Shown here piece after piece: positions 51,616 to 59,658 of a stretch of 64,000 bases of DNA. The notes under the pieces are model-generated. The model searched no databases and was not told where the DNA came from. It worked only from the letters and a program-made list of their open reading frames with translations. How positions within the stretch are numbered: position 1 is the stretch's first letter; the number at the start of each line of letters is the position of its first letter. The stretch covers positions 1-64,000 of the forward strand of contig JAGWSF010000111.1 in assembly GCA_028876385.1 (NCBI GenBank). The letters run 5' to 3'. The translations under genes were made by a program, and so were the position numbers. The stretch is from Acidobacteriota bacterium. GTDB taxonomy: Bacteria > Actinomycetota > Acidimicrobiia > Acidimicrobiales > Palsa-688.

Positions 51616-51851
51616 AGCTCCAACCTCCTACACGCGGCCACCACATCCGCCACCGACGCCCCCACCGGATCGACCCCAGCCGCCACCAGCAGCGCATCCA
51701 CCACCTCCGCAACCCCCATCCGCTCAGGCACCGCACCAGGACGGACCCCCAACATCTGCTCGCCGAGCAACGCCACCACAACCACCACCCCCAGATCGAA
51801 CCCCTCAGCCGACAACACCCGAACGAGCTCGGCGAACTCCGCGCGCGTCAC
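51612..51851 (-). CDS. Small phage protein upstream of terL (79 aa)
   Basis: The acidic, hydrophobic protein starts MTRAEFAELVRVLSAEG and ends with ASVADVVAACRRLEL. It is coupled to terL by a GTGA overlap. Its start overlaps the end of the preceding gene by 47 bases, longer than other overlaps in the element. A role with the small terminase subunit is only possible by position. It shares the G-rich third positions of terL. Confidence 0.65.
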   Translation of the reverse strand: MTRAEFAELVRVLSAEGFDLGVVVVVALLGEQMLGVRPGAVPERMGVAEVVDALLVAAGVDPVGASVADVVAACRRLEL

Positions 51852-52023
51852 CCGACACCCCCAGCCGGCTCTTCACAGGCGCGAGCAGCGCTAGGAAGAT
51901 CGAGATGGACCGGACCTCATCGTCGGTCAACGGTGGGCCCGGTATCGGGATCGAGCCGACCAGCTCGCCGGCAGCGAACGCCGCGGTCAGCTGCTCGAGC
52001 ACCACCTGCACCCGAGGCGTCAC
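51805..52023 (-). CDS. Small phage protein of unknown function (72 aa)
   Basis: The protein starts MTPRVQVVLEQLTAAFAAGEL and contains PLTDDEVRSISIFLALLAPV. GTG 52023 overlaps the upstream stop (GTGA). The last 15 codons lie over the start of the next gene in another frame and may not be conserved. No family is recognised. Confidence 0.62.
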   Translation of the reverse strand: MTPRVQVVLEQLTAAFAAGELVGSIPIPGPPLTDDEVRSISIFLALLAPVKSRLGVSGDARGVRRARSGVVG

Positions 52024-52664
52024 GTCCAGCCCCCAACGTCATCGGGCGATCCCGGCCCGTACCGGTCGACGCCTTGGCACGCCCTGCAGACGCCTTCGGC
52101 TGGGGCCGGGTCGCCGCAGCGAGGGCAGTACGTCGGGCCGTCTGCGGTCGCCAGGCGGTCGGCCGGCGTGTCGAGACGGTCAGCGTCGGGCAGGTCGCCG
52201 GGGTCGACCGCCGGCAGCTCGCCCACCGGCGTCCTGGCAGCGACGATCGCTGCGCCCTCGGCTCGTAGCCGCTCAAGGACATCGTCGGCGCCCTCGGTCG
52301 CACTGAATGTTTGGAGGAGCCTGGCGAACGAAACAGGATCGAGACCGAGAGCAGCATCCCGGTTCGCTGCGTTCGTCTCCCACTTGTGGAAGGCGTCAAC
52401 GACTGCCCTCACGTTGCCATGCTCGTCCACGACGCCGTTCTCGACGATGTCCCGCCAGAGAAGCTCGGCGACCGCCAGCGCCCGGCAACGCCTGCGTCGC
52501 GCTGAAGTGAACGCCGGTCGGCTGACCCATGGCGCCATGGCCGGAAGGGCTGCCTCGATCTCCTCGGCAAGAGGACCGACCTTCCGCTCACTGTAGGCGC
52601 CGTGACGCATCGTGATGGTGTGACCCTGCTCGAACGGCGGCCAGCTGTATCCACGCCCAGCCAT
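52020..52664 (-). CDS. Putative terminase small subunit-like protein (HGAYS motif)
   Basis: The 214-residue protein starts MAGRGYSWPPFEQGHTITMRHGAYSERKVGPLAEE. The phrase FEQGHTITMRHGAYS is typical of proteins just upstream of terL in actinophages. A helical middle (VAELLWRDIVENGVVDEHGN, HKWETNAANRDAALGLDP) may bind DNA, and a zinc-ribbon-like C-terminus follows (CPRCGDPAPAEGVCRAC). The call as small terminase rests on position and motif memory, so the functional name is tentative. Confidence 0.7.
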   Translation of the reverse strand: MAGRGYSWPPFEQGHTITMRHGAYSERKVGPLAEEIEAALPAMAPWVSRPAFTSARRRRCRALAVAELLWRDIVENGVVDEHGNVRAVVDAFHKWETNAANRDAALGLDPVSFARLLQTFSATEGADDVLERLRAEGAAIVAARTPVGELPAVDPGDLPDADRLDTPADRLATADGPTYCPRCGDPAPAEGVCRACQGVDRYGPGSPDDVGGWT

Positions 52665-52964
52665 TTCAGGGCGCCTCGCTCGATGCTGTGACGCTATCTA
52701 CAGCGCTGCGGCCGCTTGACCAGCGGCTATGCGTTGCGCACGGCAGCTCTATCGCATAACTCGACGGTGCTAGCCCCAGCAAGCACTCTACGCGCGCATC
52801 ATTCGTACCAGCGGCATGACCCGCGATCAACGGTCCGCTGGCATCGGTCTGGAGGCCACCGCGGACCCTTGCGGAGGGGTTGTCCGTTAACTCTTCATGT
52901 AGGCGTGTGCATGCGTTAATGGGCAATGGGTCCGCATGGGTCCGCGGTGGTGCGTAAGTGCTGG
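52665..52964. other. 300-bp non-coding region between primase and terminase modules
   Basis: The region is less GC-rich than its surroundings and carries no supportable gene; short frames here lack ribosome binding sites. It contains two GTTAA words (52885, 52914), a repeated GGGTCCGC (52927, 52936) and, on the minus strand, TTGCTG followed 18 bp later by TATGCG (about 52780-52751), a weak promoter candidate for the terminase operon. It may also hold the element's replication origin. Position 52679 shows a partial match to the att core. Confidence 0.45.
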
Positions 52965-55127
52965 TCAGGGGGTTGTCTCCGTGTTGGGGTCTGGGATGGG
53001 TCCGCGGTCGGTGATGAGTCCGAGGCCGACCCAGACGGATTGGCCGAGGCGGTTCTCGGTTCGGTCGTATCCGCGTTCGTCGAGTTGTTTGGCGATGGCT
53101 TTCTGGGTGAGTGGGTGGTCGAGTCCGTTCGCGGCGCACCAGGTGCGGTAGTCCTCGTAGAGGTCGGTGGAGCGGGCGTAGGCGCCGGGGTCGGATACGG
53201 TGCGTTCGTCGAGGTATTGGGCGAGTAGGTCGGATTCGAGGCGGTAGCGGTCGGTGGCTTCGGTGACGGCTCGGGGTGCGTCGAGGCCGTGGTGTTGCCA
53301 GTCTCTGCAGCCTTGGACGGCCCAGGTGAGGATGCCGGGGAGCTCGGCGAGGAGCTTGGTGTGGAGGTCCTTGTCTTGGCGGTGCTCTGGGATGGTGATG
53401 TCGAAGGGGATGAGTCGGATGCGCCGCCAGACTCCTTGGTCAGTCCCTCTGATCTTGGGCTTGTGGTTGGTCGACAGCCACAGGGTGTGGGTGGGCGTGA
53501 ATGACCAGAAGTCCTGTTTCATGAGGCGGCCTTTGAGGGTGTCGCCGCCGGTGAGCTGCTTCACGAGGGCCTCGTCGAGGCGCTGTCCGTCTTGGATCTC
53601 CTGGGAGATCACCATTCGGCGGCCGTGTAGGTCGGCGATGGCGGTGGGGTGCTCAGAGTGCTTCTCGACGACGAGCAGGCGCGGTGATGCGGGTGCGGCG
53701 TGGTCGCCGAGGAGACGTTGCAGGATCTCCATCAGCGTCGACTTGCCGTTGGCGCCGCTGCCGTAGCAGATCAGGAGGACGTGCTCGGTGGTGACGCCGG
53801 CGAGGCTGTAGCCGGCGGCTCGCTGCACGAATCGACGGACGTCTGCGTCGGGGAGGATGTCTTCGAGGAAGCGATCGAAGGTCGGGCAGGTGGCGTCGGA
53901 GGCCCATTCGACTGGGCTGGATTTGGTGATGAGGTCCGCCCGGGACGCGGGGCGCAGTCTCCCGGTGCGCAGGTCGAGGGTGCCGTTGGCGACGGTCAGG
54001 AGGTACGGGTCGGCGTCTAGTTGGTGGACTTCGACGGGGATTCCCGGCTCGGTGGCGGCGCTGGCCAGCATGTTGCGGACGCCGGCCACGTTGCACGATT
54101 TGAGGCCGAAGGCGATTCCCTGCTTGTCCTGTTCGGTGACGGCCTCGTGCAGGATGGTCTCGGCGACCTCCTTGGCTCTGCGGTCGGCTGCGCCGGTGAT
54201 GTCGGGCCGCCACCGCCGGCCGTCCCAGACCAGCCACTGCCTCCACTGCGGCACGTAGCGGAGGTCTTCGCCGTGGCTGTCGACCAGACGGCGGGCGTTG
54301 CCTAGGTCGGAGCGGGCGTAGTCTCCGGGGGCGGCCGGCGACTCGCTTTCATTGCCGGCGGAGCTCATTCCGCCGGAATCGCCGCAGAGCCCGTCGAGGT
54401 CGGTGACCGGCCGCAGCTGCTCGAGGGTGAAACCGGCGCCGAGGTGGTCGGCGGCGTCCTTACCGGCGAGGGCCTCGACGATGCGGACGTCCGGGCCCGA
54501 CAGGCTGTCTCTCACTTGGCGGGCGTGCCGGTAGCCGGCGACGTCGCGGTCGGCGACGACGACGACCTGGTCGAACCCGGCGAGCATGTCGGCGAAGTCG
54601 GGCTGCCACTTGCCTGCCCCCATCGGGTTGCAGGTTGCGACTCCCCCGGCCCGCACGATGGCGTCGGCGTCTTTCTCGCCTTCGGTCACGTAAACCAGGC
54701 GCCGCCCTTCGCTGGCCGCGGCTCGCAGCTCGGGCAGCCGGTAGAGCACTCGGCGGACGCCGTTCAGCTTCCAGGAGCCGTCGGCGGCCTGCTGACGGAA
54801 CGTCTTAGGCTCGAAGCGGTGAACGGTGAACAGCAGGCGGCCGCCCTCATCGAGGTACGGGTAGCTGGCTGTGATCTGCGGCCGTTCGGGACGGTCCCGC
54901 TGACCGTCGAAGAGATCAGCGGCGGTCAGATCGAGCCGGGCGAGGACTTCGCCGGTGTCGCAGCCGGCGTGGCAGTGCAATATCACTCCCTTCGACCCTT
55001 GGTTGACCGACAGGCTGGCCGTGGAGTCGTGGTGGGCGGGGCATCGCCAGTCGCAGCCTTCCCTGGGCCGGTAGCCGGTGACCCGCTCGAGAGCGACGGT
55101 CACCAGCTCGAAAGCGGTTGCAGTCAT
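52965..55127 (-). CDS. Phage/plasmid primase-helicase (TOPRIM plus D5-type SF3 helicase)
   Basis: The 720-residue protein begins with a CHC2-like zinc domain (CDWRCPAHHDSTASL, ILHCHAGCDTGEVL), followed by a TOPRIM domain with VYVTEGEKDADAIV near 140 and VVVADRDVAGYRHA. After a linker comes the D5 N-terminal region and the SF3 helicase with Walker A YGSGANGKSTLMEIL near 455 and Walker B/C segments VISQEIQDGQRLDEAL and LWLSTNHKPKIRG. A C-terminal winged-helix-like part ends at DPNTETTP. It replicates the element. ATG 55127 overlaps the upstream stop by one base. The helicase half uses strongly C-ending codons. Confidence 0.93.
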   Translation of the reverse strand: MTATAFELVTVALERVTGYRPREGCDWRCPAHHDSTASLSVNQGSKGVILHCHAGCDTGEVLARLDLTAADLFDGQRDRPERPQITASYPYLDEGGRLLFTVHRFEPKTFRQQAADGSWKLNGVRRVLYRLPELRAAASEGRRLVYVTEGEKDADAIVRAGGVATCNPMGAGKWQPDFADMLAGFDQVVVVADRDVAGYRHARQVRDSLSGPDVRIVEALAGKDAADHLGAGFTLEQLRPVTDLDGLCGDSGGMSSAGNESESPAAPGDYARSDLGNARRLVDSHGEDLRYVPQWRQWLVWDGRRWRPDITGAADRRAKEVAETILHEAVTEQDKQGIAFGLKSCNVAGVRNMLASAATEPGIPVEVHQLDADPYLLTVANGTLDLRTGRLRPASRADLITKSSPVEWASDATCPTFDRFLEDILPDADVRRFVQRAAGYSLAGVTTEHVLLICYGSGANGKSTLMEILQRLLGDHAAPASPRLLVVEKHSEHPTAIADLHGRRMVISQEIQDGQRLDEALVKQLTGGDTLKGRLMKQDFWSFTPTHTLWLSTNHKPKIRGTDQGVWRRIRLIPFDITIPEHRQDKDLHTKLLAELPGILTWAVQGCRDWQHHGLDAPRAVTEATDRYRLESDLLAQYLDERTVSDPGAYARSTDLYEDYRTWCAANGLDHPLTQKAIAKQLDERGYDRTENRLGQSVWVGLGLITDRGPIPDPNTETTP

Positions 55128-55297
55128 CACCGGGGGCGCCTCGTCAGCCACTGCACCATCTGCTCGACCTGAGCGTCGGTCCACATCGGCCGCTTACGGC
55201 GGATGTGCTCGTGTAGGCGGCCGATCCTCTCGGCTCTGGCCCGGATCCGCCTGGCGGCCTCGTCGGGGTCCCAGCCCGGTGGGGGCCCGGCGGTCAC
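55127..55297 (-). CDS. Small phage protein upstream of primase (56 aa)
   Basis: The helical, basic protein has AARRIRARAERIGRLHEHIRRK and MWTDAQVEQMVQWL. GTG 55297 overlaps the upstream stop (GTGA) and its stop overlaps the primase ATG by one base, which supports it despite its size. A longer in-frame reading to 55600 is antisense-like and rejected. No family is recognised. Confidence 0.62.
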   Translation of the reverse strand: MTAGPPPGWDPDEAARRIRARAERIGRLHEHIRRKRPMWTDAQVEQMVQWLTRRPR

Positions 55298-55602
55298 CGG
55301 AACACCGCCCATGACAGCGGGTACCGGCTCAGGCCGGGGTCGGCGGCCAGGCATCCGGACTTGTGCACGAAGTTCACCAGGCTCAGCTCGGGGCTGACCT
55401 CGGTGACGTGCGTGCCCTTCGAGCGGCACAGGGGGCACCGGCCGGTTCTGGCGGTGACCGCTCGAGCTGCGAGGCCCTGCTTGTCCCGTTCGGGTGCCGC
55501 GTCGGGGATGGGCGCCTCGATGATCGCGGCCGACTGCAGCCGCCTGCGAAATGACCTGCCGGCGCTCACAGGACCACACCAATAGCGGCATGGCTGACAC
55601 AC
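55294..55602 (-). CDS. Cysteine-rich small phage protein (102 aa)
   Basis: The protein starts MCQPCRYWCGP and contains a second pair in GRCPLCRSKGTHV and a later KSGCLAADPGL, suggesting a zinc-binding fold. The start GTG 55602 keeps the first cysteine pair; GTG 55569 is an alternative. It stands first in the operon running into primase, just beyond a terminator-like hairpin. The function is unknown. Confidence 0.65.
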   Translation of the reverse strand: MCQPCRYWCGPVSAGRSFRRRLQSAAIIEAPIPDAAPERDKQGLAARAVTARTGRCPLCRSKGTHVTEVSPELSLVNFVHKSGCLAADPGLSRYPLSWAVFR

Positions 55603-55650
55603 CCGTCCGCTACGCTGAGAGCGCCGTGTCGTGACGGTGAGGGGTTGGTC

Positions 55651-55681
55651 CGAGGTCCGGGTGTGAGCAGCCCGGGCCTCG
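55651..55681 (-). terminator. Hairpin after the gene at 55687
   Basis: CGAGGTCCGGG (55651-55661) pairs with CCCGGGCCTCG (55671-55681) with one G-T wobble and a 9-base loop. It begins five bases beyond the stop of the upstream minus-strand gene. It could end the integrase-side transcript before the primase operon. No T-run follows. Confidence 0.6.
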
Positions 55682-55686
55682 CCGCG

Positions 55687-55995
55687 TCAGGCGACCCCAC
55701 GGCGGCTGACCTTTCGTGCGGCCCGGGCCTTCGCCGAAGCGGCGGCCAGACGCCGGTAGTAGGCCCGTCGGGCGTGCTCGGCCCGGCGTGATCTCTCGGC
55801 GGGGCTCAGGACCCCCTCGGGGTCGACCTCTCGCTCGAAGCGGTCCCGGAACGCCTGGCGGGCCGCCGCGGTGCGGGCGGAGCGATCCTGGGTGCGGGCC
55901 CAGCTCTCGTGCGCGCCGATCGACCCGTAGAGGGCCCTCAGGTTCTTGCGCTCGGTTACCGACTTGGTCGAAGCCGGCGGATTCTTGGGCGGCAA
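55687..55995 (-). CDS. Conserved actinobacterial hypothetical protein, Arg/Ala-rich (102 aa)
   Basis: The protein has the pattern LRALYGSIGAHESWARTQDRSA, then AFRDRFEREVDP and LSPAERSRRAEHARRAYYRRLA, recalling a small family of unknown function that is common in actinobacterial genomes and prophages. It is very basic and helical, so nucleic acid binding is plausible. TTG 55995 has GGAGGT six bases upstream and is preferred to the overlapping frame starting near 56002. Confidence 0.75.
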   Translation of the reverse strand: MPPKNPPASTKSVTERKNLRALYGSIGAHESWARTQDRSARTAAARQAFRDRFEREVDPEGVLSPAERSRRAEHARRAYYRRLAAASAKARAARKVSRRGVA

Positions 55996-56097
55996 GGCAC
56001 AACCTCCATGAGGTAGTGCCTGGTGCTCATCTCCAGACGGTCCGGGCCTTCGCCAGCAAGCTACGAGTTGGCTACAACGGTAATCCCAACGGTGTAG

Positions 56098-56496
56098 TTA
56101 GTCAAGGACTGCGAAAATCTTCTCCGCTTTCGGCCATCTACGCTGGCGAGCGGCCGTCAACCGCTCCGCCAATTGCTCGGGGTCGACCCACAGCTTGCGG
56201 AGCCGGCCCTCTGCGTCCCAGCTGTGATTCGTGCAGCGGCACCAGAGGTTGCCCCGGAGCACGGCCAGGTCTTCGACGCCGCGGCCGTGGGCGGCGGCCA
56301 GGACGGTGAGGACGTCGGCCCTGAACACGACCACATTTCCGGTGCTTCGACCTCCCTGCTCAAGGAGGGAAGCGTGAGGTACCTCTCGGAAGCATGTCAG
56401 GCCGCCACTGGTCGCCTCGACAACCGCGAGGAGTCGCCCGCAGCGGCCCCGGCGGCCTCCCTCGCCACAATGGACCTTGATCAGCGGCTCGTTCAC
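56098..56496 (-). CDS. Element protein downstream of integrase (132 aa)
   Basis: The protein starts [23 protein letters not shown] and has a second cysteine pair in [21 protein letters not shown], a zinc-finger-like arrangement. It ends [12 protein letters not shown] 56496 overlaps the integrase stop (GTGA), so the two are co-translated. Similar small proteins near phage integrases can act in excision, but no family is recognised. Confidence 0.7.
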   Translation of the reverse strand: MNEPLIKVHCGEGGRRGRCGRLLAVVEATSGGLTCFREVPHASLLEQGGRSTGNVVVFRADVLTVLAAAHGRGVEDLAVLRGNLWCRCTNHSWDAEGRLRKLWVDPEQLAERLTAARQRRWPKAEKIFAVLD

Positions 56497-57413
56497 AGCC
56501 GGTCACCGAGGCTCATCCGCCGGTAGGCGTCGCGGGCCCGCTCGTCGGCCGCCGACGCCCCGTAGCGTTGAAGCATGGTTCGGGACCGCCAACCGGCGAG
56601 ACGCATCAGGTCGCCTTCGTTGCCGCCGGCGGACAGCCATGCGTGGGCGAAGCTGTGGCGCATCTGGTGGGGATGGAGCCGTCCGAGGCCGGCCTGCTGA
56701 CACCTTGACGCCAGGATGGCCCGCAGTCCGGCGTCGGTGATCTTGCCCCGCAGTCCGATCCACAGGTAGGGCAGAGCGGCGTAGCGGTGCCGAGACCGCA
56801 TCCGGATGTACCGGTCGAGAGCCGCCGCGGTCTTGGCACCATACGGGACGGCCCTGGGTCGACTGCCCTTCCCGATGACATAGATGACCTGGGCGTCGCG
56901 GTCGATGTCATCGACCTTGAGGCTCGTGAGCTCGTTAGAGCGGCACCCCGTGTCGACCAGCATTCGGAACATGGCATGGTCGCGCCGGTCCTCGAAGTCC
57001 TTGCCGGAGCAGGCAGCGAAGAGCTTGCGGATGTCATCGTCGCCAACCACCGGTGTGAGCGCCTCGGGGACTTTGGGGGGCTTCATCTTGGCCATCGGGC
57101 TCTCGGCGATCTCGCACTCCTCGACTAGGTAGGCGAAGAGCCGCTGCAGCGCCCGGTACCGGGCGCTGCAGGTAGCCGGTTTCTTGGTGTCGAGCAGGTG
57201 CTGGATGAAGGCCTCAACGTGCTCACGAGTCAGGAGCGTCACGTCCGTTGGCATCCCAGCGCTGTGGAGGAACGAAACGAACTGGCTAGCGGCCTGCCCG
57301 TAGACCTCGAGGGTGTTCGCTGATTTGTTCTGGGCCCTGAGCGACCGGAGCCAGTCGGGGACGAGGCTCGACAGGTCGGCCGGGCTGCTTAGGCTGGTTG
57401 GTGCGGTGGCCAT
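56493..57413 (-). CDS. int: Tyrosine recombinase (phage integrase)
   Basis: The 306-residue enzyme has an N-terminal core-binding SAM-like domain ([22 protein letters not shown]) and a catalytic domain with R158 in DTGCRSNEL, a Lys in [12 protein letters not shown], HxxR in [13 protein letters not shown] (H249, R252), W275 in AGWRSRTML and nucleophile Y284 in QRYGAS. ATG 57413 has GGAG seven bases upstream; a start at 57479 would lack it. It lies 168 bp from attR, and is the enzyme expected to have placed the element at the 3' end of the FakA-like gene. Confidence 0.95.
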   Translation of the reverse strand: MATAPTSLSSPADLSSLVPDWLRSLRAQNKSANTLEVYGQAASQFVSFLHSAGMPTDVTLLTREHVEAFIQHLLDTKKPATCSARYRALQRLFAYLVEECEIAESPMAKMKPPKVPEALTPVVGDDDIRKLFAACSGKDFEDRRDHAMFRMLVDTGCRSNELTSLKVDDIDRDAQVIYVIGKGSRPRAVPYGAKTAAALDRYIRMRSRHRYAALPYLWIGLRGKITDAGLRAILASRCQQAGLGRLHPHQMRHSFAHAWLSAGGNEGDLMRLAGWRSRTMLQRYGASAADERARDAYRRMSLGDRL

Positions 57414-57580
57414 GGCTTGCTCCTTGGCTTCCGAAGCCCCGGTTCCGGTCCTGCACGATCGGGACCGGGGCGCTTTCAATAGGTACGTCAGTTATCGTAA
57501 CAGAGAGCGTTATGGTTGGCGAGCAATCCCCAAAAAACGCCTAAACCTGCAGGTCAGAGCCTCAGAGCCGGATTTTGCTC
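57414..57580. other. Integrase upstream region and right-end sequence of the element
   Basis: This 167-bp stretch between int and attR contains GCCCCGGT (about 57440) pairing with ACCGGGGC (about 57467), a hairpin in the int leader. It also holds an AT-rich patch (57485-57540) that probably carries the int promoter and integrase arm sites. No clear hexamer pair can be fixed by eye. Confidence 0.45.
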
Positions 57581-57598
57581 TCACTCGATGCTGAACAG
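57581..57598. other. attR core (18-bp direct repeat)
   Basis: TCACTCGATGCTGAACAG is identical to 41603-41620. On the minus strand it encodes the last five residues LFSIE plus TGA of the FakA-like gene, so this copy belongs to the intact host gene. The element lies to its left. Confidence 0.93.
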
Positions 57599-59242
57599 GT
57601 ACGGGTACAGCGGCTGGCCCCCGTGGTGGGTCTCGATGGCCATCTCGGCACGGTACTGCGACACCCACTCGGTGATCCGGCGGGTGTCGGCGGCGTTGGC
57701 GCCCTCCCCGGCGATCACGGTCACTATCTCGTGAGCGTCGCCGATCAACTTCTCGAGCAGACCGGTCGCGGCGTCGGCGAGGTCGTGGGCGACGACCTCG
57801 ATGCGCTCCCGCGAGATCCCCAGGTAGTCGCCCTCCTCGATGGGCCCGGCGTCGCAGACGCTCGGGCGCACCGCCTGGGTCACCTCTCCGGCCACGACCC
57901 GCCCGGCATTGTCCGCCATCAACTCGGCGTTGGAATCGGCGTCACCCTCCGGGTCGTACTCGAGCAGGGCGGCGAAACCCTCCTGGATCCCGTGGGTGGG
58001 GACCACCCGCACCGGCTTGGACGCCTGCCCGGCCGCCTGGACGGCCACCGGGACGATGTTCTTGTTGTTGGGAAGGAGCACCACCTGCTCGCTCTTGCAC
58101 GCCTCGATGGCCTCGAGCAGGTCCGATGTGGAAGGGTTCATCGACTGGCCGCCGTTGACCACGTGGTGAACGCCGAGGCTTCGGAAGATGCGCCGGATTC
58201 CCTCGCCGGTGCAGACCGCGACCACGGCGCAGAAGACCGGCTCCTCGGGGCCCTCCCCCTCGGCCGCGGTCCCCACCGCGGCCTGGACCCAACGCTCCTC
58301 CTCCACCTGCTCGAACAGATCGGTGACCCGGATGTCGCGGGGCCGGCCGGCCTGCAGGGCGGCTTCGATGGCCGCTCCGATCTCGTCGGTGTGGATGTGA
58401 CAGTTCCACAGACCGTCACCACCGACGACGACGATGGAGTCCCCGAGACCGGACCACACCTCGCGAAAGGCCGGTATGAGCTCGTCGGGCGCCTCCAGCA
58501 GGTACATCACCTCGTAGCGCAGATCCCCCACTCCCCCATCGCCGGACGGCGTCGCCGGCCGCACCGGGGCGACGGCCTCAGCCAGCGCGGGCGTCGCCGG
58601 AGCCTCGGGCAGCGGCCGGCCGTCGACCACGTGGAGAAAGGCGTCGAGCAGGAGCATCAGGCCCGTGCCGCCGGAGTCCACCACCCCCGCCGACTTCAGC
58701 ACCGGGAGCAGGTCGGGGGTCCGGGCCAGGGCCTCGGCCGCCGCCCCCCGAGCGGCTTCGACCAAAGCCACCAGGCCCGTCCCGGGGGGCGTGGCCCGGG
58801 CCCCGTCTGCGGCCGCCCGCATCACCGTCAAGATGGTGCCCTCGACGGGCTTCTGCACCGCCGCGTAGGCCCCATCGGCGGCCCGCGCCAGGCCGTCGGC
58901 GAGGGCCGCCGACCCCAGATCGGGGCCGGCGCCCGGCGCTCCGGCGGCGTCGGCCAGACCTCTCAGGATCTGCGACAGGATGACCCCGGAGTTCCCCCGG
59001 GCCCCCATGAGCGACCCGTAGCTGATGGCGGCTGACACCTCGCCCAGGGTCCGACCGTCGCGCGCCGCGATCTCCTGGACGACGGACTCCACCGTGAGGG
59101 CCATGTTGGTCCCGGTGTCCCCGTCGGGGACGGGGTAGACGTTGAGGCGGTTGATGAACGCTTGATGCGATCTCAGGCCATCCCGGAAGGCGACCATGAC
59201 CGCAACCAGGTCGGCAGCGGTGAGGCGATCCAGCGTCTCCAT
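57581..59242 (-). CDS. FakA/DAK2-like fatty acid kinase family protein
   Basis: The 553-residue protein has an N-terminal DAK2 (DhaL) kinase domain with the metal/ATP loop YPVPDGDTGTNMALTVESV, SLMGARGNSGVILSQILRG and DSGGTGLMLLLDAFL, then a middle domain (GGDGLWNCHIHTD) and a DegV-like C-terminal domain (NPSTSDLLEAIEAC, LLPNNKNIV). In firmicutes FakA phosphorylates fatty acids held by FakB; in actinobacteria this gene regularly lies between rpmB and recG. The integrated element restores its last codons. It is divergent from rpmB. Confidence 0.9.
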   Translation of the reverse strand: METLDRLTAADLVAVMVAFRDGLRSHQAFINRLNVYPVPDGDTGTNMALTVESVVQEIAARDGRTLGEVSAAISYGSLMGARGNSGVILSQILRGLADAAGAPGAGPDLGSAALADGLARAADGAYAAVQKPVEGTILTVMRAAADGARATPPGTGLVALVEAARGAAAEALARTPDLLPVLKSAGVVDSGGTGLMLLLDAFLHVVDGRPLPEAPATPALAEAVAPVRPATPSGDGGVGDLRYEVMYLLEAPDELIPAFREVWSGLGDSIVVVGGDGLWNCHIHTDEIGAAIEAALQAGRPRDIRVTDLFEQVEEERWVQAAVGTAAEGEGPEEPVFCAVVAVCTGEGIRRIFRSLGVHHVVNGGQSMNPSTSDLLEAIEACKSEQVVLLPNNKNIVPVAVQAAGQASKPVRVVPTHGIQEGFAALLEYDPEGDADSNAELMADNAGRVVAGEVTQAVRPSVCDAGPIEEGDYLGISRERIEVVAHDLADAATGLLEKLIGDAHEIVTVIAGEGANAADTRRITEWVSQYRAEMAIETHHGGQPLYPYLFSIE

Positions 59243-59324
59243 GTGGGGATGCTAACCTGACCCGCCGGTCCGGGCAGGTCCCCGGGAAGCTACCGACCCG
59301 ATGGCAAAGAGGTGTGGATTACCG
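59243..59324. promoter_or_regulatory. Divergent promoter region between FakA-like gene and rpmB
   Basis: Only 82 bp separate the two divergent starts, so both promoters must lie here or partly inside the genes. GCTAACCT (59250) and GATTACCG (59315) are the only AT-containing words. The rpmB ribosome binding site AGAGGT lies at 59307-59312. No promoter can be assigned with confidence. Confidence 0.35.
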
Positions 59325-59519
59325 ATGGCAGCAGTCTGTGAGGTATGCGGCAAGCGGCCGTCTTTCGGTATGAGCATAAGCCACTCGCACCGTCGGACCA
59401 AGCGCCGCTGGAACCCCAACATCCAGCGGGTTCGGGCCCTCGTTGGGGGCCGGGCCAAGCGCATCCACGTGTGCACCTCGTGCATCCGTGCCGGCAAGGT
59501 CGTCAAAGCGACGCGCTGA
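59325..59519 (+). CDS. rpmB: 50S ribosomal protein L28
   Basis: The 64-residue L28 starts MAAVCEVCGKRPSFGMSISHSH and contains RTKRRWNPNIQRV and HVCTSCIRAGKVVKA. The cysteine pairs indicate the zinc-binding form. ATG 59325 gives the normal N-terminus; ATG 59301 in frame would add eight residues. It is followed by a strong hairpin. Confidence 0.96.
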   Translation: MAAVCEVCGKRPSFGMSISHSHRRTKRRWNPNIQRVRALVGGRAKRIHVCTSCIRAGKVVKATR

Positions 59520-59580
59520 GGCGTCCAGGCGTGAGCCGCGGCCCCGGGGCGGGCGGCGCGGGGAAACCGGAAAGCACATC

Positions 59581-59623
59581 GGCGCCGCCCCCTTCTTCTT
59601 TTTTGAAGAAAGGAGGCGACGCC
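59581..59623. terminator. Bidirectional terminator between rpmB and the GAF regulator gene
   Basis: GGCGCCGCC (59581-59589) pairs with GGCGACGCC (59615-59623) with one mismatch. Inside, CCTTCTTC (59591-59598) pairs with GAAGAAAGG (59605-59613) with one bulge, around a TTTTTT loop. It lies between two convergent genes. The long stem and position make it a good terminator for both. Confidence 0.75.
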
Positions 59624-59658
59624 GACGGCGGAAGGCTGGAGGAGAGGGGGGAGCCGGC

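Larger units (their letters stand above)
41603..57598. mobile_element. 16-kb integrated phage-derived element (attL to attR)
   Basis: The element is bounded by a perfect 18-bp direct repeat and carries a tyrosine integrase next to the right end. Its genes include primase-helicase, small- and large-terminase-like proteins, tape measure and tail hub/lysin, all on the minus strand, and a left arm with an HTH protein, a DUF2510 protein and a WhiB-like protein. Most genes overlap by one or four bases. I see no portal, major capsid, prohead protease or holin. It separates recG from the FakA-like gene, its usual actinobacterial neighbour. The target is the 3' end of a protein gene, and the repeat restores the gene's last codons. 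Confidence 0.92.

Noticed and set aside
50620-51894. 424-residue plus-strand open frame, rich in His, Pro and Arg
   Set aside because: It exists because terL codons end in G, leaving few stops on the other strand. TerL motifs on the minus strand are clear.
52666-53139. 157-residue minus-strand frame between primase and terminase modules
   Set aside because: It starts inside the primase gene in another frame, has no ribosome binding site and shows a low-complexity Arg/Pro/Thr-rich N-terminus.
55610-56002. 130-residue minus-strand frame overlapping the gene at 55687
   Set aside because: The 102-residue frame beside it has a strong GGAGGT site and a recognisable family pattern; the longer frame is Arg/Gly/Pro-rich noise and runs through the hairpin.
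41603-57598. Insertion of the element in a tRNA gene
   Set aside because: No tRNA cloverleaf is visible at either end; both repeat copies are the 3' end of a protein gene.
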